Part shown: in pieces, positions 1-7,713 of the stretch | Numbering within the stretch: the stretch's first letter is position 1 | Layout: each line of letters begins with the position of its first letter | From: CAYYMH01 sp964472785 | GTDB taxonomy: Bacteria > Zhuqueibacterota > Zhuqueibacteria > Thermofontimicrobiales > Thermofontimicrobiaceae | Length of the DNA: 45,742 nucleotides | Assembly: GCA_964472785.1 (NCBI GenBank) | Contig: CAYYMH010000032.1 | Location: forward strand, 1-45,742 | Reading direction: 5' to 3' | Notes under the pieces: generated by a model | What the model saw: only the letters and a program-made list of their open reading frames with translations | Databases searched by the model: none | What the model was told of the DNA's origin: nothing | Position numbers and translations under genes: made by a program

Positions 1-87
1 ATACAGTTTTATAATTTCTCTTTGAATCAAATACAATTATAAGATACGAGGTACATTTTGCTTTTAAAGCTCAATTTAAAGATCATT

Positions 88-158
88 GGCAGAATGATTT
101 TTCGGTAGAATAATTAACTCATCAAAAATCAATCATTCTGCCGTTTAATTATTCTGTC
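88..158. repeat. Palindromic intergenic repeat, two direct then two inverted units
   Basis: Two related units in one orientation, GGCAGAATGATT (88-99) and GGTAGAATAATTAA (104-117), are followed by the same two inverted, AATCATTCTGCC (131-142) and TTAATTATTCTGTC (145-158). The 88-99 unit is an exact reverse complement of 131-142. Because all units resemble one another, the RNA or single strand could fold as a nested hairpin or as an interlocked (pseudoknot-like) pair. I see no gene here and no target duplication. It resembles the dispersed intergenic palindromes common in FCB-group genomes, but this window has only one copy. Confidence 0.6.
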
Positions 159-206
159 ATAAAATATTTTTTGAATAATTCAGGATAACACAATTTACTT
201 TAATTT

Positions 207-429
207 GGGAGCAATTCCATAAAATTGGTAAACCGTTGAAACGGTTTCTCATATCCAGTTTTTTAACAACTCCACCCCGATGAATCGGGGTGATCGTTCA
301 ACAAAAAAGTGAATGAACACCCAGATTTATCTGGGTGATAACAGATGAAAAAATAATTGATTAACTGCTTCAGCAGTTTACATTTTTCTTACTCATATCC
401 CAAAATACCAACTTTTCGGAATTGCACCC
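207..429. mobile_element. MITE-like element, copy 1, four tight hairpins between inverted ends
   Basis: This 223-bp non-coding element has imperfect terminal inverted repeats (GGGAGCAATTCC at 207-218, GGAATTGCACCC at 418-429; similarity continues to about 24 bp). Inside are four separate hairpins with two-base loops: 231-246 (stem AACCGTT), 273-292 (CACCCCGATGAATCGGGGTG), 318-337 (CACCCAGATTTATCTGGGTG) and 363-378 (stem AACTGCT). The 9-bp sequence CTTTAATTT occurs at 198-206 and again at 430-438, a target-site duplication. A second copy lies at 35189-35412. It carries no transposase, so it must be moved in trans. The right-hand duplication includes the aroC stop codon (432-434), so the element entered at the end of aroC without changing the protein. 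Confidence 0.88.
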
Positions 430-431
430 CT

Positions 432-1625
432 TTAATTTGATTGATTCAAATATTCCTGATAATTCCGATACATTTCCTGCACCGAATCACCACCGAATTT
501 TTCACACAACGCATCAGCCAACACCATACTTAAAACCGCCTCCCCGATAACAGATGCCGAGGGAACAGCACATACATCCGCACGTTCTTTAAATGCTGTG
601 CTACTTTTCCGGCTCTTCATATCAACTGAATTTAGCGGTTTGGTAAGTGTTGGAATGGGTTTCATTGCACAACGGATGGTGATCGGCTCTCCATTTGTTA
701 TACCGCCTTCCAATCCACCCGCATGATTGGTTTTCCGAAAATATCCTTTCTGCTCATCAAAATATAATTCATCCTGCACTTCCGAGCCCCACTTTTCAGC
801 ACATCCGATTCCTGCACCAATTTCGACAGACTTTATCGCGGGAATGCTCATCATGGCAGCAGCGATTTTCCCGTCCAGTCGTCTGTCCCAATGCACATGA
901 CTTCCCAGTCCGACCGGTGGATTGACTGCAACGACTTCAAATATCCCACCGACGGACTCGCTCTTGCGCATGGCAGTTTCAATCACTTGAATCATTTTTT
1001 GTTCTGCTTCACCCGAAAGCGTACGAACTGGTGATTTATCGGCTCTATCATTTAGCGCGTTGATTTTTTCAGCATTTTTATCAGAGAAATCATGAATCAT
1101 TCTTTCGAGAGATTCATCGTTTTTTGCTGGTCCGATTTGACAAACATGGCTTAAGATGAAAACATCAAACTTTTCTAATATTTTTCGGGTAATCGCGCCC
1201 AACGCAACACGCATCGCGGTTTCTCTGGCACTGGCACGCTCCAGCACATTACGAATATCCGGATGACCGTATTTAATTTTTCCGGCAAAATCGGCATGAC
1301 CGGGTCTGGGAACGGTAATGTTTTCAAATCCTTCCGGTCGATCTTTAATATCCATTTTGTCTGCCCAGTTTTCCCAGTCTTTGTTTCTAATCACTAATGA
1401 AATCGGACTGCCCAAGGTTTTGCCAAAACGGACGCCTGAGAGGATTTCAGCGCGGTCTTTTTCAATTTTCATCCGTCCGCCCCGACCAAATCCCATCTGT
1501 CGGCGTTGCAGTTGCAAATTAATTTCATCCTCTGAAATTTCCAGCCCTGCCGGCATTCCTTCCAAAATGCCGACTAAGGCTTTCCCGTGCGATTCACCGG
1601 CTGTCAAATAGCGAATTCTACTCAT
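432..1625 (-). CDS. aroC: Chorismate synthase
   Basis: It catalyses the last step of the shikimate pathway, converting 5-enolpyruvylshikimate-3-phosphate to chorismate with reduced FMN as cofactor, in the cytoplasm. The 397 residues match the family's length. The N-terminal signature (AGESHGKALVGILEGMPAG) is present, as are the central RASARETAMRVALGAI motif and the C-terminal block RKSSTAFKERADVCAVPSAS. The ATG at 1623-1625 overlaps the end of aroE by 8 bp (aroE stop at 1618-1620), suggesting translational coupling. It is the last gene of the six-gene aro operon. Its stop codon lies inside the target duplication of the adjacent mobile element, whose hairpins may now shape the 3' end of the operon mRNA (inference). 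Confidence 0.97.
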   Translation of the reverse strand: MSRIRYLTAGESHGKALVGILEGMPAGLEISEDEINLQLQRRQMGFGRGGRMKIEKDRAEILSGVRFGKTLGSPISLVIRNKDWENWADKMDIKDRPEGFENITVPRPGHADFAGKIKYGHPDIRNVLERASARETAMRVALGAITRKILEKFDVFILSHVCQIGPAKNDESLERMIHDFSDKNAEKINALNDRADKSPVRTLSGEAEQKMIQVIETAMRKSESVGGIFEVVAVNPPVGLGSHVHWDRRLDGKIAAAMMSIPAIKSVEIGAGIGCAEKWGSEVQDELYFDEQKGYFRKTNHAGGLEGGITNGEPITIRCAMKPIPTLTKPLNSVDMKSRKSSTAFKERADVCAVPSASVIGEAVLSMVLADALCEKFGGDSVQEMYRNYQEYLNQSN

Positions 1626-2496
1626 TTGTTTTCATCCTCTCTATCAAAAATTGCCTCAATTTTCGAATACTTTTCTTATCGTCCAGCGTTTCACCAGTCC
1701 ATATTTTAAGTGATTCCAAACCCTGATAAATCAGCATATCCAAGCCATTTAATGAATGACACCCACTTTTTTCAGCAATTTTCAACAATTTAGTTTTCAG
1801 TGGATTATAAATTAAATCATAGACAATCAGTTCACTCGGAAGCACTAATTTATCCCCCAACGGACAACTGTTCACATCCGGATCCATTCCCAGCGGTGTT
1901 GTGTTGATTAAGATAGCCGTCTTTTTTAAATAATTTTCAACATTGCTTTTATCAAGTTGGGCTGCCAAAATATTTTTAAAAGTTGTGTTTTCTTTAAACT
2001 GTGATGCCATCTGCTCGGCGTTCTGTAATGTCCGATTCAAAATGACAATTTCACTTACTTCCATTTTTATCAACGCATAAGCCACAGCTTTTGCCGATCC
2101 TCCGGCACCCAGTAATACGGCAATTTTTCCTTGAATCTGTTCACGATATGCTGACAATGATCGCGCGAATCCCAACATATCGGTATTAAACCCAAGAATT
2201 TTATTCTCTTGAAAAAGGATCGTGTTCACCGCGCCCAAAGCTTTCACTTCTTCCGAAATTTCATCAAGGAATCGGATTACTTTTTGCTTATGAGGCAGGG
2301 TAACATTTAATCCTCTAAAATTCAAGAACTTGAGGCTTTCCATTGCTGAACCTAAATATTCGGGCTTTACATCAAAGGCATGATAGCAGTAATTCAAGCC
2401 TAATTCCTTCAGCGCGAAATTTTGCAAAGCCGGTGACAGGCTGTGGCTGATTGGGTGTCCGATAATTCCCAACAGTTTTGTTCTTGCATCAATCAT
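1618..2496 (-). CDS. aroE: Shikimate dehydrogenase (NADP+)
   Basis: It reduces 3-dehydroshikimate to shikimate. The substrate-binding motif SHSLSP is near the N-terminus, followed by the NVTLPHKQ block with the catalytic Lys, the FNTDMLGF motif with the catalytic Asp, the nucleotide-binding GAGGSAKAV loop and the LNRT motif typical of NADP preference. I chose the ATG at 2494-2496, giving 292 residues; the frame is open to a TTG at 2518-2520 that would add eight residues deep inside aroA. The chosen ATG overlaps the aroA stop (ATGATTGA arrangement), as expected for translational coupling. The 3' end overlaps aroC by 8 bp. Confidence 0.95.
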   Translation of the reverse strand: MIDARTKLLGIIGHPISHSLSPALQNFALKELGLNYCYHAFDVKPEYLGSAMESLKFLNFRGLNVTLPHKQKVIRFLDEISEEVKALGAVNTILFQENKILGFNTDMLGFARSLSAYREQIQGKIAVLLGAGGSAKAVAYALIKMEVSEIVILNRTLQNAEQMASQFKENTTFKNILAAQLDKSNVENYLKKTAILINTTPLGMDPDVNSCPLGDKLVLPSELIVYDLIYNPLKTKLLKIAEKSGCHSLNGLDMLIYQGLESLKIWTGETLDDKKSIRKLRQFLIERMKTNE

Positions 2497-3766
2497 AACA
2501 GAGGTTTTCCAATTGTTCAAAAAATCCGGGATAAGAAATGTTCACGCAATCTGCGTTATCAATCATGGTTTCACCGGTCGCGGACAGAGCCGCGATCGCA
2601 AACGCCATTGCGATCCGGTGGTCGTCGTAACTCGAAATTTTCGATCCAATCAAATTTTGTTCGCCCTCGATGACCAATCCATCGGGCAATTCCTTAACCT
2701 GCACCCCCATATTTTTCAAATTTTCCACCACGGCACGGATTCTATCCGTCTCTTTATAACGCAATTCTTGAGCATCGCGGATAACCGTTTGTCCTTTAGC
2801 CTGCGTCGCTGCAACCGCGATAATCGGTATCTCATCGATTATTCGCGGGATGATGCTGCCGGAAATATCGATTCCTTTTAATTGCGAAGAATAAATAATG
2901 ATATCAGCACTCGGTTCGTTATTTTGAAATTTTTGATTTACAATTTCAAACCGCGCGCCCATTTTTGATAATACTTCAAGAATGCCGGTACGGGTCGGAT
3001 TGATCCCAACATTTTTGAGAGTAATTTGGGAATTTTTCACCATTGCTCCGGCAACCATGAAAAACGCGGCTGAAGAAATATCGCCCGGAATAACAAGATT
3101 TTTCGCATTCAAATTCATATCCGGTGAAACGGTAATTTTATTTTGTTTGATTTTTAAGTCAGCTCCCAGATAACGAAAAAGCCGTTCCGTATGATCTCTC
3201 GATTTATAAGGTTCGATGATTGTTGTTTCTCCGTCTGCATATAATCCGGCTAACAGCACACAGGATTTGACCTGCGCACTGGCAATGGGCAAATGATATT
3301 GAATTGGCTTTAGCTTTGATGGCTTGATTGTTAATGGGGGAACATAAGTCGCTGTGCCTTCTATCTGCACGCCCATTTGTCTGAGCGGTAAAATTATCCG
3401 TCTCATTGGTCTTTTTTTCAGGGATTGGTCTCCTGTGATTGTTGTTTCGAAATTTTGTCCAGCCAATATTCCGGACAACAGTCGCATCGTGGTGCCAGAA
3501 TTTCCGGCGTCCAGCGGTGATTCCGGCTTTTGAAGACCAGATAATCCTTTTCCGTCTACGATTGTTTCATTACCTGTTTCAGTGATTGAGATTCCCAGAG
3601 CACCTAAGCAACCTGTTGTGCTGCGAACATCCTGGCAATCAGACAGACCGAAAATCCTGGTCTTTCCTTTTGCCAATGCTGAAAACATCAACGCTCTGTG
3701 GGAAATTGATTTATCCCCGGGGACTCGCAAAACTCCTGCAATCTTTTTTACCGGTATTATTTTCAT
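2489..3766 (-). CDS. aroA: 3-phosphoshikimate 1-carboxyvinyltransferase (EPSP synthase)
   Basis: It joins shikimate-3-phosphate and phosphoenolpyruvate to make EPSP. The 425 residues match the family. Motifs visible in order are VPGDKSISHRALM near the start, LDAGNSGTTMRLL, KRPMRRI, YKETDRI and the late DDHRIAMAFAIA block. The ATG at 3764-3766 is preceded by GGAAA at a good distance and lies one base after the tyrA stop. A longer reading from a non-ATG codon at 3841 would overlap tyrA and add 25 residues unlike the family, so I rejected it. The protein starts with MKIIPVKK, a normal EPSP synthase beginning. Third-last gene of the aro operon. Confidence 0.97.
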   Translation of the reverse strand: MKIIPVKKIAGVLRVPGDKSISHRALMFSALAKGKTRIFGLSDCQDVRSTTGCLGALGISITETGNETIVDGKGLSGLQKPESPLDAGNSGTTMRLLSGILAGQNFETTITGDQSLKKRPMRRIILPLRQMGVQIEGTATYVPPLTIKPSKLKPIQYHLPIASAQVKSCVLLAGLYADGETTIIEPYKSRDHTERLFRYLGADLKIKQNKITVSPDMNLNAKNLVIPGDISSAAFFMVAGAMVKNSQITLKNVGINPTRTGILEVLSKMGARFEIVNQKFQNNEPSADIIIYSSQLKGIDISGSIIPRIIDEIPIIAVAATQAKGQTVIRDAQELRYKETDRIRAVVENLKNMGVQVKELPDGLVIEGEQNLIGSKISSYDDHRIAMAFAIAALSATGETMIDNADCVNISYPGFFEQLENLCYD

Positions 3767-3767
3767 A

Positions 3768-4862
3768 TTATATTTTCCGACAATCAAATCCAGCATCTTT
3801 GAGTAATTGAATCGCTTCTGTTCTTGATTTTTCAGACTCAAACGAAAGCCGAATTGTTCCGCCTTCCAATAGCCTGACTTTTAAAACCTCGATGTCACGA
3901 ATGTTAATCTGATGCGCAGCCAGGGTGTTGGCAATTTTAGCAATAACGCCGGGCTTATCTTCGACTACCACGCTAACGTCAAAATTCGGGTGAATAAATC
4001 CTTTGGTATCTTTGGGAATTGACAGCCGTGTTTTTGCCGCGCTGTCAAACAACGTCTCAATATTTCCACTTTGAAATTCATTCCGGAAAATTGTAAGCGT
4101 TTCGATAAAATTATCCAATAGTCTCGAAATATTATCCTTGTTGGTTGTGCAAATATCTTCCCACATTTCAAACGGACTTGCCGCGATACGCGTCATGTCC
4201 CGAAAACCGCCGGCAGCTAATTTCAGATAATTTGGTTCCTGCTGATTATATCGAGCAATGAAGTTCACCAAATGAACTGCCAACAGTTGCGGCAAATGAC
4301 TCACAGCCGCAGCGATTTGGTCATGAAGCGCCGCATTGAGGATCAACACCTTGGCACCGATCTGCTCTAATAAATTGGCAAAAACCGTTGTCATCTCTTG
4401 TGGCGTATTTTCAAGAGGAGTCAGAATATAAAAGCAATTTTCAAACAAAAAGGAATCTGCCGCACTAATCCCGTGTTTTTCCGAACCCGCCATCGGATGT
4501 CCGCCGAGAAAAAATGCATCCTTTCCAAACTCTCGATTCGCAGTTTCCACAATTTGGGATTTTGTGCTCCCGACATCTGTTACCAAAGTATTGGTTTTTG
4601 CATATTTGGCAATTTTAGGCAGCGTGTTTAAAATATGATATATATTTGTCGCCAAGATGACCAGATCAGCATCAGCAACAGCTATTTCAATATCTTCCGA
4701 ACTAAATGCGTCATCAACAATCCCTTGTGATTTGGCATTTTCTGCTACATCTTTAAAATCCACACCGATGATTTGTTCGCCAACGTGCTTCCTGCGAAAT
4801 GCCAGCGCTAACGATCCGCCAATCAAACCTGTTCCGATGATACAAATCTTGTTAAATGCCAT
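3768..4862 (-). CDS. tyrA: Prephenate dehydrogenase with C-terminal ACT domain
   Basis: It oxidatively decarboxylates prephenate to 4-hydroxyphenylpyruvate, the tyrosine precursor. The N-terminal Rossmann domain shows GTGLIGGSLA and an acidic residue in GVDF, which favours NAD+. LVTDVGSTK and HPMAGSEKHGI carry the expected active-site positions, including the catalytic His. The last 75 or so residues (VSVVVEDKPGVIAKIANTLA and following) form an ACT domain, the usual site of feedback control by an amino acid, most likely tyrosine (inference). The 364 residues fit a monofunctional TyrA plus ACT. It sits between the DAHP synthase gene (8-bp gap) and aroA (1-bp gap). This is the operon's only end-product-specific enzyme. 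Confidence 0.95.
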   Translation of the reverse strand: MAFNKICIIGTGLIGGSLALAFRRKHVGEQIIGVDFKDVAENAKSQGIVDDAFSSEDIEIAVADADLVILATNIYHILNTLPKIAKYAKTNTLVTDVGSTKSQIVETANREFGKDAFFLGGHPMAGSEKHGISAADSFLFENCFYILTPLENTPQEMTTVFANLLEQIGAKVLILNAALHDQIAAAVSHLPQLLAVHLVNFIARYNQQEPNYLKLAAGGFRDMTRIAASPFEMWEDICTTNKDNISRLLDNFIETLTIFRNEFQSGNIETLFDSAAKTRLSIPKDTKGFIHPNFDVSVVVEDKPGVIAKIANTLAAHQINIRDIEVLKVRLLEGGTIRLSFESEKSRTEAIQLLKDAGFDCRKI

Positions 4863-4870
4863 TGTTCAGC

Positions 4871-5887
4871 CTATTGAATTTGTTTTTGCACTGCCCGTGC
4901 GATGATTTTCAATTCTTTTAATAGCTTTTCAAACTGCTCGGGATAAAGTGATTGTGCGCCATCAGATAATGCCTTTTCAGGATGCGGATGCACTTCGACC
5001 AATAAGCCGTGTGCGCCAGCAGCGACAGCCGCTCGCGCCATCGGTGCAACTTTATCCCTTCTGCCGGTACCGTGACTCGGATCGCAAATGACCGGCAAAT
5101 GACTCAGTTTTTGAACAACCGGAATTGCCGACAAATCCAATGTGTTACGCGTGTAATTTTCAAAAGTTCTGATTCCACGTTCGCAGAGGATAATCTGATA
5201 ATTGCCGCCAGACATCACATATTCCGCAGCCATGAGCCATTCCTCAATGGTTGCCGACATACCGCGTTTCAGCAAAATCGGTTTCCTTACTTTTCCCAAC
5301 TCCTTCAACATCCAAAAGTTTTGCATATTTCTGGCGCCGACCTGAAAAATATCGACATAGTTATTCATCATCTCGATCTGACTGACATCCATAATTTCTG
5401 TCACAACCGCCATGTCAAATTTATCGCCGGCTTCCCGTAAATATTGCAGCGCTTCTTCTCCCAATCCCTGAAATGTATAAGGCGACGTTCTCGGTTTAAA
5501 GGCACCACCTCGCAAAATTCGCGTCCCGTTTTTCCTCAGTATCTCTGCAATTTCCAAAATCTGGGTTCGGCTCTCGACAGCGCAGGGTCCGGCCATGATG
5601 GCGACATTATTATTACCGATATCGACGTTACGAACTTTGAACACTGAATCTTCCGGTTTAAACTCTCGGCTTGCTAATTTATAAGATTTAGTGATTGGGA
5701 TGACCTCCCGCACACCGGGCAACAATTCCAAATCTCTCCGATCAACACCCCGTTTTTCTCCGACAGCACCCAGCACAGTACGCTGTACGCCATCGGATCG
5801 ATGCACCCGAAAGCCAAGATTTTCTATCTTTTGAATGACCTCCCCTATTTGCACATCAGATGCATGATCCTCCATGATAATAACCAT
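4871..5887 (-). CDS. aroF: 3-deoxy-7-phosphoheptulonate (DAHP) synthase, type I-beta
   Basis: It condenses phosphoenolpyruvate and erythrose-4-phosphate, the entry step of the shikimate pathway. Residues 1 to about 70 form the ferredoxin-like regulatory domain found in type I-beta enzymes (MVIIMEDHASDVQIGEVIQKI). The barrel follows, with AGPCAVES, RGGAFKPRTSPYTFQGLG, QVGARNMQNF, KRGMSATIEEW and DPSHGTGRRD, which hold the metal and phosphate ligands. The length of 338 matches the Thermotoga/Bacillus type. The start ATG (5885-5887) lies 3 bp after the chorismate mutase stop. In some bacteria chorismate mutase and this enzyme are fused or associate; here they are adjacent separate genes. Naming varies (aroF, aroG, aroH) between species. 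Confidence 0.95.
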   Translation of the reverse strand: MVIIMEDHASDVQIGEVIQKIENLGFRVHRSDGVQRTVLGAVGEKRGVDRRDLELLPGVREVIPITKSYKLASREFKPEDSVFKVRNVDIGNNNVAIMAGPCAVESRTQILEIAEILRKNGTRILRGGAFKPRTSPYTFQGLGEEALQYLREAGDKFDMAVVTEIMDVSQIEMMNNYVDIFQVGARNMQNFWMLKELGKVRKPILLKRGMSATIEEWLMAAEYVMSGGNYQIILCERGIRTFENYTRNTLDLSAIPVVQKLSHLPVICDPSHGTGRRDKVAPMARAAVAAGAHGLLVEVHPHPEKALSDGAQSLYPEQFEKLLKELKIIARAVQKQIQ

Positions 5888-5890
5888 CTG

Positions 5891-6175
5891 CTAATCCTCC
5901 TCCTCATCATCTAATAGATGTTGTGTTTGCAAGTTCCTGTTTTCTTCAATTATTGTTCTGAATATTCTCCGAATCGATTCTTCTGATAATGGTCCCTTGT
6001 TTAATTTAAATAAATGTTGGAAAATTTTTTCTTCCCGTTCTTTATCATAAATAGGTAGATTTTGCTTCAGTTTAATTTCGCCAATTTTTTGGGCATATTT
6101 CGCTCTCTGATTCAGCAAAGCTAAAATTTCAGCATTCAGTTTGTCTATCTGATCTCGATAATTATCAATTGACAT
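5891..6175 (-). CDS. aroQ: Chorismate mutase, AroQ type
   Basis: It rearranges chorismate to prephenate. The 94 residues form the all-helical AroQ fold. The N-terminal helix has the pattern YRDQIDKLNAEILALLNQRAKYAQKIGEIK with the conserved Arg and Lys residues that bind the substrate carboxylates, and IYDKEREEKI follows. I chose the ATG at 6173-6175, which has a strong GGAGG five bases upstream; a TTG at 6185-6187 would start inside that ribosome site. The C-terminus is very acidic (DDEEED). It is the first gene of the aro operon and lies directly behind the attenuator terminator, so its ribosome site is reached only by read-through transcripts. Confidence 0.93.
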   Translation of the reverse strand: MSIDNYRDQIDKLNAEILALLNQRAKYAQKIGEIKLKQNLPIYDKEREEKIFQHLFKLNKGPLSEESIRRIFRTIIEENRNLQTQHLLDDEEED

Positions 6176-6189
6176 CTTTCCCTCCAAAC

Positions 6190-6224
6190 AAAAAAACCCG
6201 CCATCGTTTTCTGATAGCGGGTTT
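6190..6224 (-). terminator. Attenuator terminator of the aro operon
   Basis: Read on the minus strand, CCCGCTATC pairs with GATGGCGGG (one G-U pair), extended by A-T pairs to AAACCCGC/GCGGGTTT. The stem is followed at once by seven T residues. It is a typical intrinsic terminator but lies between the operon promoter and the first gene, only about 20 bases before the aroQ start. That position marks it as an attenuator, not a gene-end terminator. Confidence 0.9.
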
Positions 6225-6344
6225 AAAATTTGCAGTAAATTAAATATTATTCAGGAATTCTATTGCATATCCCTCCCACTATCAGTATGGCTCCAATAAT
6301 AATAATAGTACTGAAAATTTCCTAATTGATTTTTTTTGATAGTG
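6190..6344 (-). promoter_or_regulatory. Tyrosine/aromatic attenuator with competing RNA stems
   Basis: The minus-strand RNA contains CTGATAGTGGG (6275-6285), which pairs over 11 bases with CCCGCTATCAG (6211-6221; one G-U). The latter is also the 5' arm of the terminator, so the two folds exclude each other. The antiterminator strand starts 8 bases after the Trp codon that ends the Tyr run. An earlier CACTATCA (6337-6344) can pair with the antiterminator strand as a possible protector. Expected logic (established for trp/phe/his leaders): a ribosome stalled at Tyr codons leaves 6275-6285 free and transcription continues; a ribosome reaching the stop codon (6260-6262) covers part of that strand and the terminator forms. 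Confidence 0.88.
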
Positions 6345-6364
6345 TTTGGAAATGCGTTGTTCAT
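6260..6364 (-). CDS. Leader peptide of the aromatic operon (34 aa)
   Basis: This short reading frame starts at ATG 6362-6364 and ends at TAG 6260-6262. Residues 17-24 read FQYYYYYW: one Phe, five consecutive Tyr codons (TAC, then four TAT) and one Trp. It begins about 23 bases after the predicted transcription start and precedes the terminator. This is the arrangement of a ribosome-stalling leader peptide that measures charged tRNA, here chiefly tRNA-Tyr. A weak purine-rich GGATAAAAAG precedes the ATG. The peptide itself probably has no function beyond being translated. The match between its aromatic run and an operon containing tyrA makes a chance reading frame very unlikely. Confidence 0.88.
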   Translation of the reverse strand: MNNAFPNTIKKNQLGNFQYYYYYWSHTDSGRDMQ

Positions 6365-6393
6365 CTTTTTATCCAGTTTTTTTTACTAATTTC

Positions 6394-6422
6394 AATATAA
6401 GCATTATTATTTTTTTTGTCAA
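6394..6422 (-). promoter_or_regulatory. Sigma70-type promoter of the aro operon
   Basis: TTGACA (6417-6422) and TATATT (6394-6399) are separated by exactly 17 bases on the minus strand. The start of transcription would be near 6387, giving a leader of roughly 210 bases before aroQ. The -35 box lies 24 bp after the stop codon of the upstream aminotransferase gene, so the aro operon has its own promoter. Confidence 0.85.
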
Positions 6423-6445
6423 GATATTTTTATGGAAATATCAAA

Positions 6446-7672
6446 TTATGCTAATTCATCGGCATGTTCTTTCACTTTGACAATAGCATCAACAATATCA
6501 TCCATGTCACTTTGCTCACCTAATAAAACAAACTGCGGAAACCAGATGGCTTCTTCATAACAGGCTTTTTCTGCTTCAGCAAGGTGATATTTTGTGTAAT
6601 CCACACCCACGTCAACCCTTTTGCCCCTGGGACCGAACGCCAGATTTTTCATGACCGGCTGGGTGTACAGCGGAATCGAGTAGCCGCCACTGATAATGAT
6701 TCCCTCTTTTCGCATGGCATCGATAAATTTATCTTTGGGAACATTATTGAAAAATTCTTTTTTGTAACGCCAAATATAAAGATGGTAGGAATTGCTGGTA
6801 ATATTGGGATCGTATTTCAGTGTTTCGACACCTTCAATGTCCGCCAGCTTTTCGTTCAAATACGCTGCGTTTTGCTCACGCTTTTTCTGCAATTCCGGGT
6901 AACGTTCAAACTGGGCTAACAGTACCGCAGCCTGCAATTCAGAGAACCGAAAATTACCGCCTAAATAATAATGCTCATACCAGATACCACCTTCGACGCG
7001 TCCGCAATTGGCATACGATTTACTAAATTTAGCTATTTCATCATCGTTTGTCAGAATGATGCCACCTTCTGCCGATGTGACATTTTTTGATGACTGAAAA
7101 CTAAAACAGCCGGCATCCCCGATTGCCCCGACCTTGGTGCCCTTCCATTCCGAACCCCACGCCTGTGCCGCATCTTCAATAACCTTTAACTGATGTTTCT
7201 TCGCAATGTCCAAAATTTTATCCATCTCACAGGGGCGCCCGCCAAAATGAACCGGCATAATTCCGGCAGTGCGATCCGTGATTGCTGACTCAATCGAATC
7301 GATATCAATATTATACGTCTCGGGATCAATATCCACAAAAACCGGCACAGCTCCGGCATCCAGAATTGCCGTTGCGGTAGCAATGAACGTATAGGCGGGA
7401 AGAATCACCTCATCGCCAGCGCCGATGCCCGATGCGCTGATTGCAATCTTCAATGCCGTGGTTCCGCTGTTGACACAAACTCCATATTTTGCCTGATGGT
7501 ACGCTGCATATTTTTTCTCAAAAGTTTTTACTTTATTGCCATGCAGTGCTCCCCATTTACCGCTTTCAATTACGTCTTTCAAATTTTTCATTTCATTTTC
7601 ATCCCAAACAGGCCATTTCGGAAATGATTTCGTTCGAACCGGTGAACCACCATTAATTGCTAAATTTGTCAT
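6446..7672 (-). CDS. DegT/DnrJ/EryC1/StrS-family PLP aminotransferase
   Basis: The family consists of pyridoxal-phosphate aminotransferases that usually act on keto-sugars or cyclitols for amino-sugar synthesis. The 408 residues contain the start block GKWGALHGNKVKTFEKKYA, the cofactor-binding CVNSGTTALKIA, VIEDAAQAWGS with the Asp that contacts the PLP nitrogen, and CFSFQSSKNVTSAEGGI with the Schiff-base Lys. I used the ATG at 7670-7672, preceded by AGGAG; the frame stays open to a TTG at 7691-7693. It lies 41 bp after a TIM-barrel sugar-isomerase-like gene on the same strand. The substrate cannot be read from the sequence. A role in a sugar- or inositol-modifying pathway with its neighbours is inference. 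Confidence 0.9.
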   Translation of the reverse strand: MTNLAINGGSPVRTKSFPKWPVWDENEMKNLKDVIESGKWGALHGNKVKTFEKKYAAYHQAKYGVCVNSGTTALKIAISASGIGAGDEVILPAYTFIATATAILDAGAVPVFVDIDPETYNIDIDSIESAITDRTAGIMPVHFGGRPCEMDKILDIAKKHQLKVIEDAAQAWGSEWKGTKVGAIGDAGCFSFQSSKNVTSAEGGIILTNDDEIAKFSKSYANCGRVEGGIWYEHYYLGGNFRFSELQAAVLLAQFERYPELQKKREQNAAYLNEKLADIEGVETLKYDPNITSNSYHLYIWRYKKEFFNNVPKDKFIDAMRKEGIIISGGYSIPLYTQPVMKNLAFGPRGKRVDVGVDYTKYHLAEAEKACYEEAIWFPQFVLLGEQSDMDDIVDAIVKVKEHADELA

Positions 7673-7713
7673 AGTTACAGTCTCCTCATACAAAAATTTA
7701 AATTATTATACCA

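Noticed and set aside
231..378. Regularly spaced palindromes as a possible CRISPR array
   Set aside because: The four palindromes differ from each other, spacing is irregular, and the whole block recurs as one unit at 35189 with target duplications, so it is a mobile element.
2497..2520. Longer aroE starting from TTG at 2518-2520
   Set aside because: It adds eight residues not expected in the family and has no ribosome site, whereas the ATG at 2496 overlaps the aroA stop as in coupled genes.
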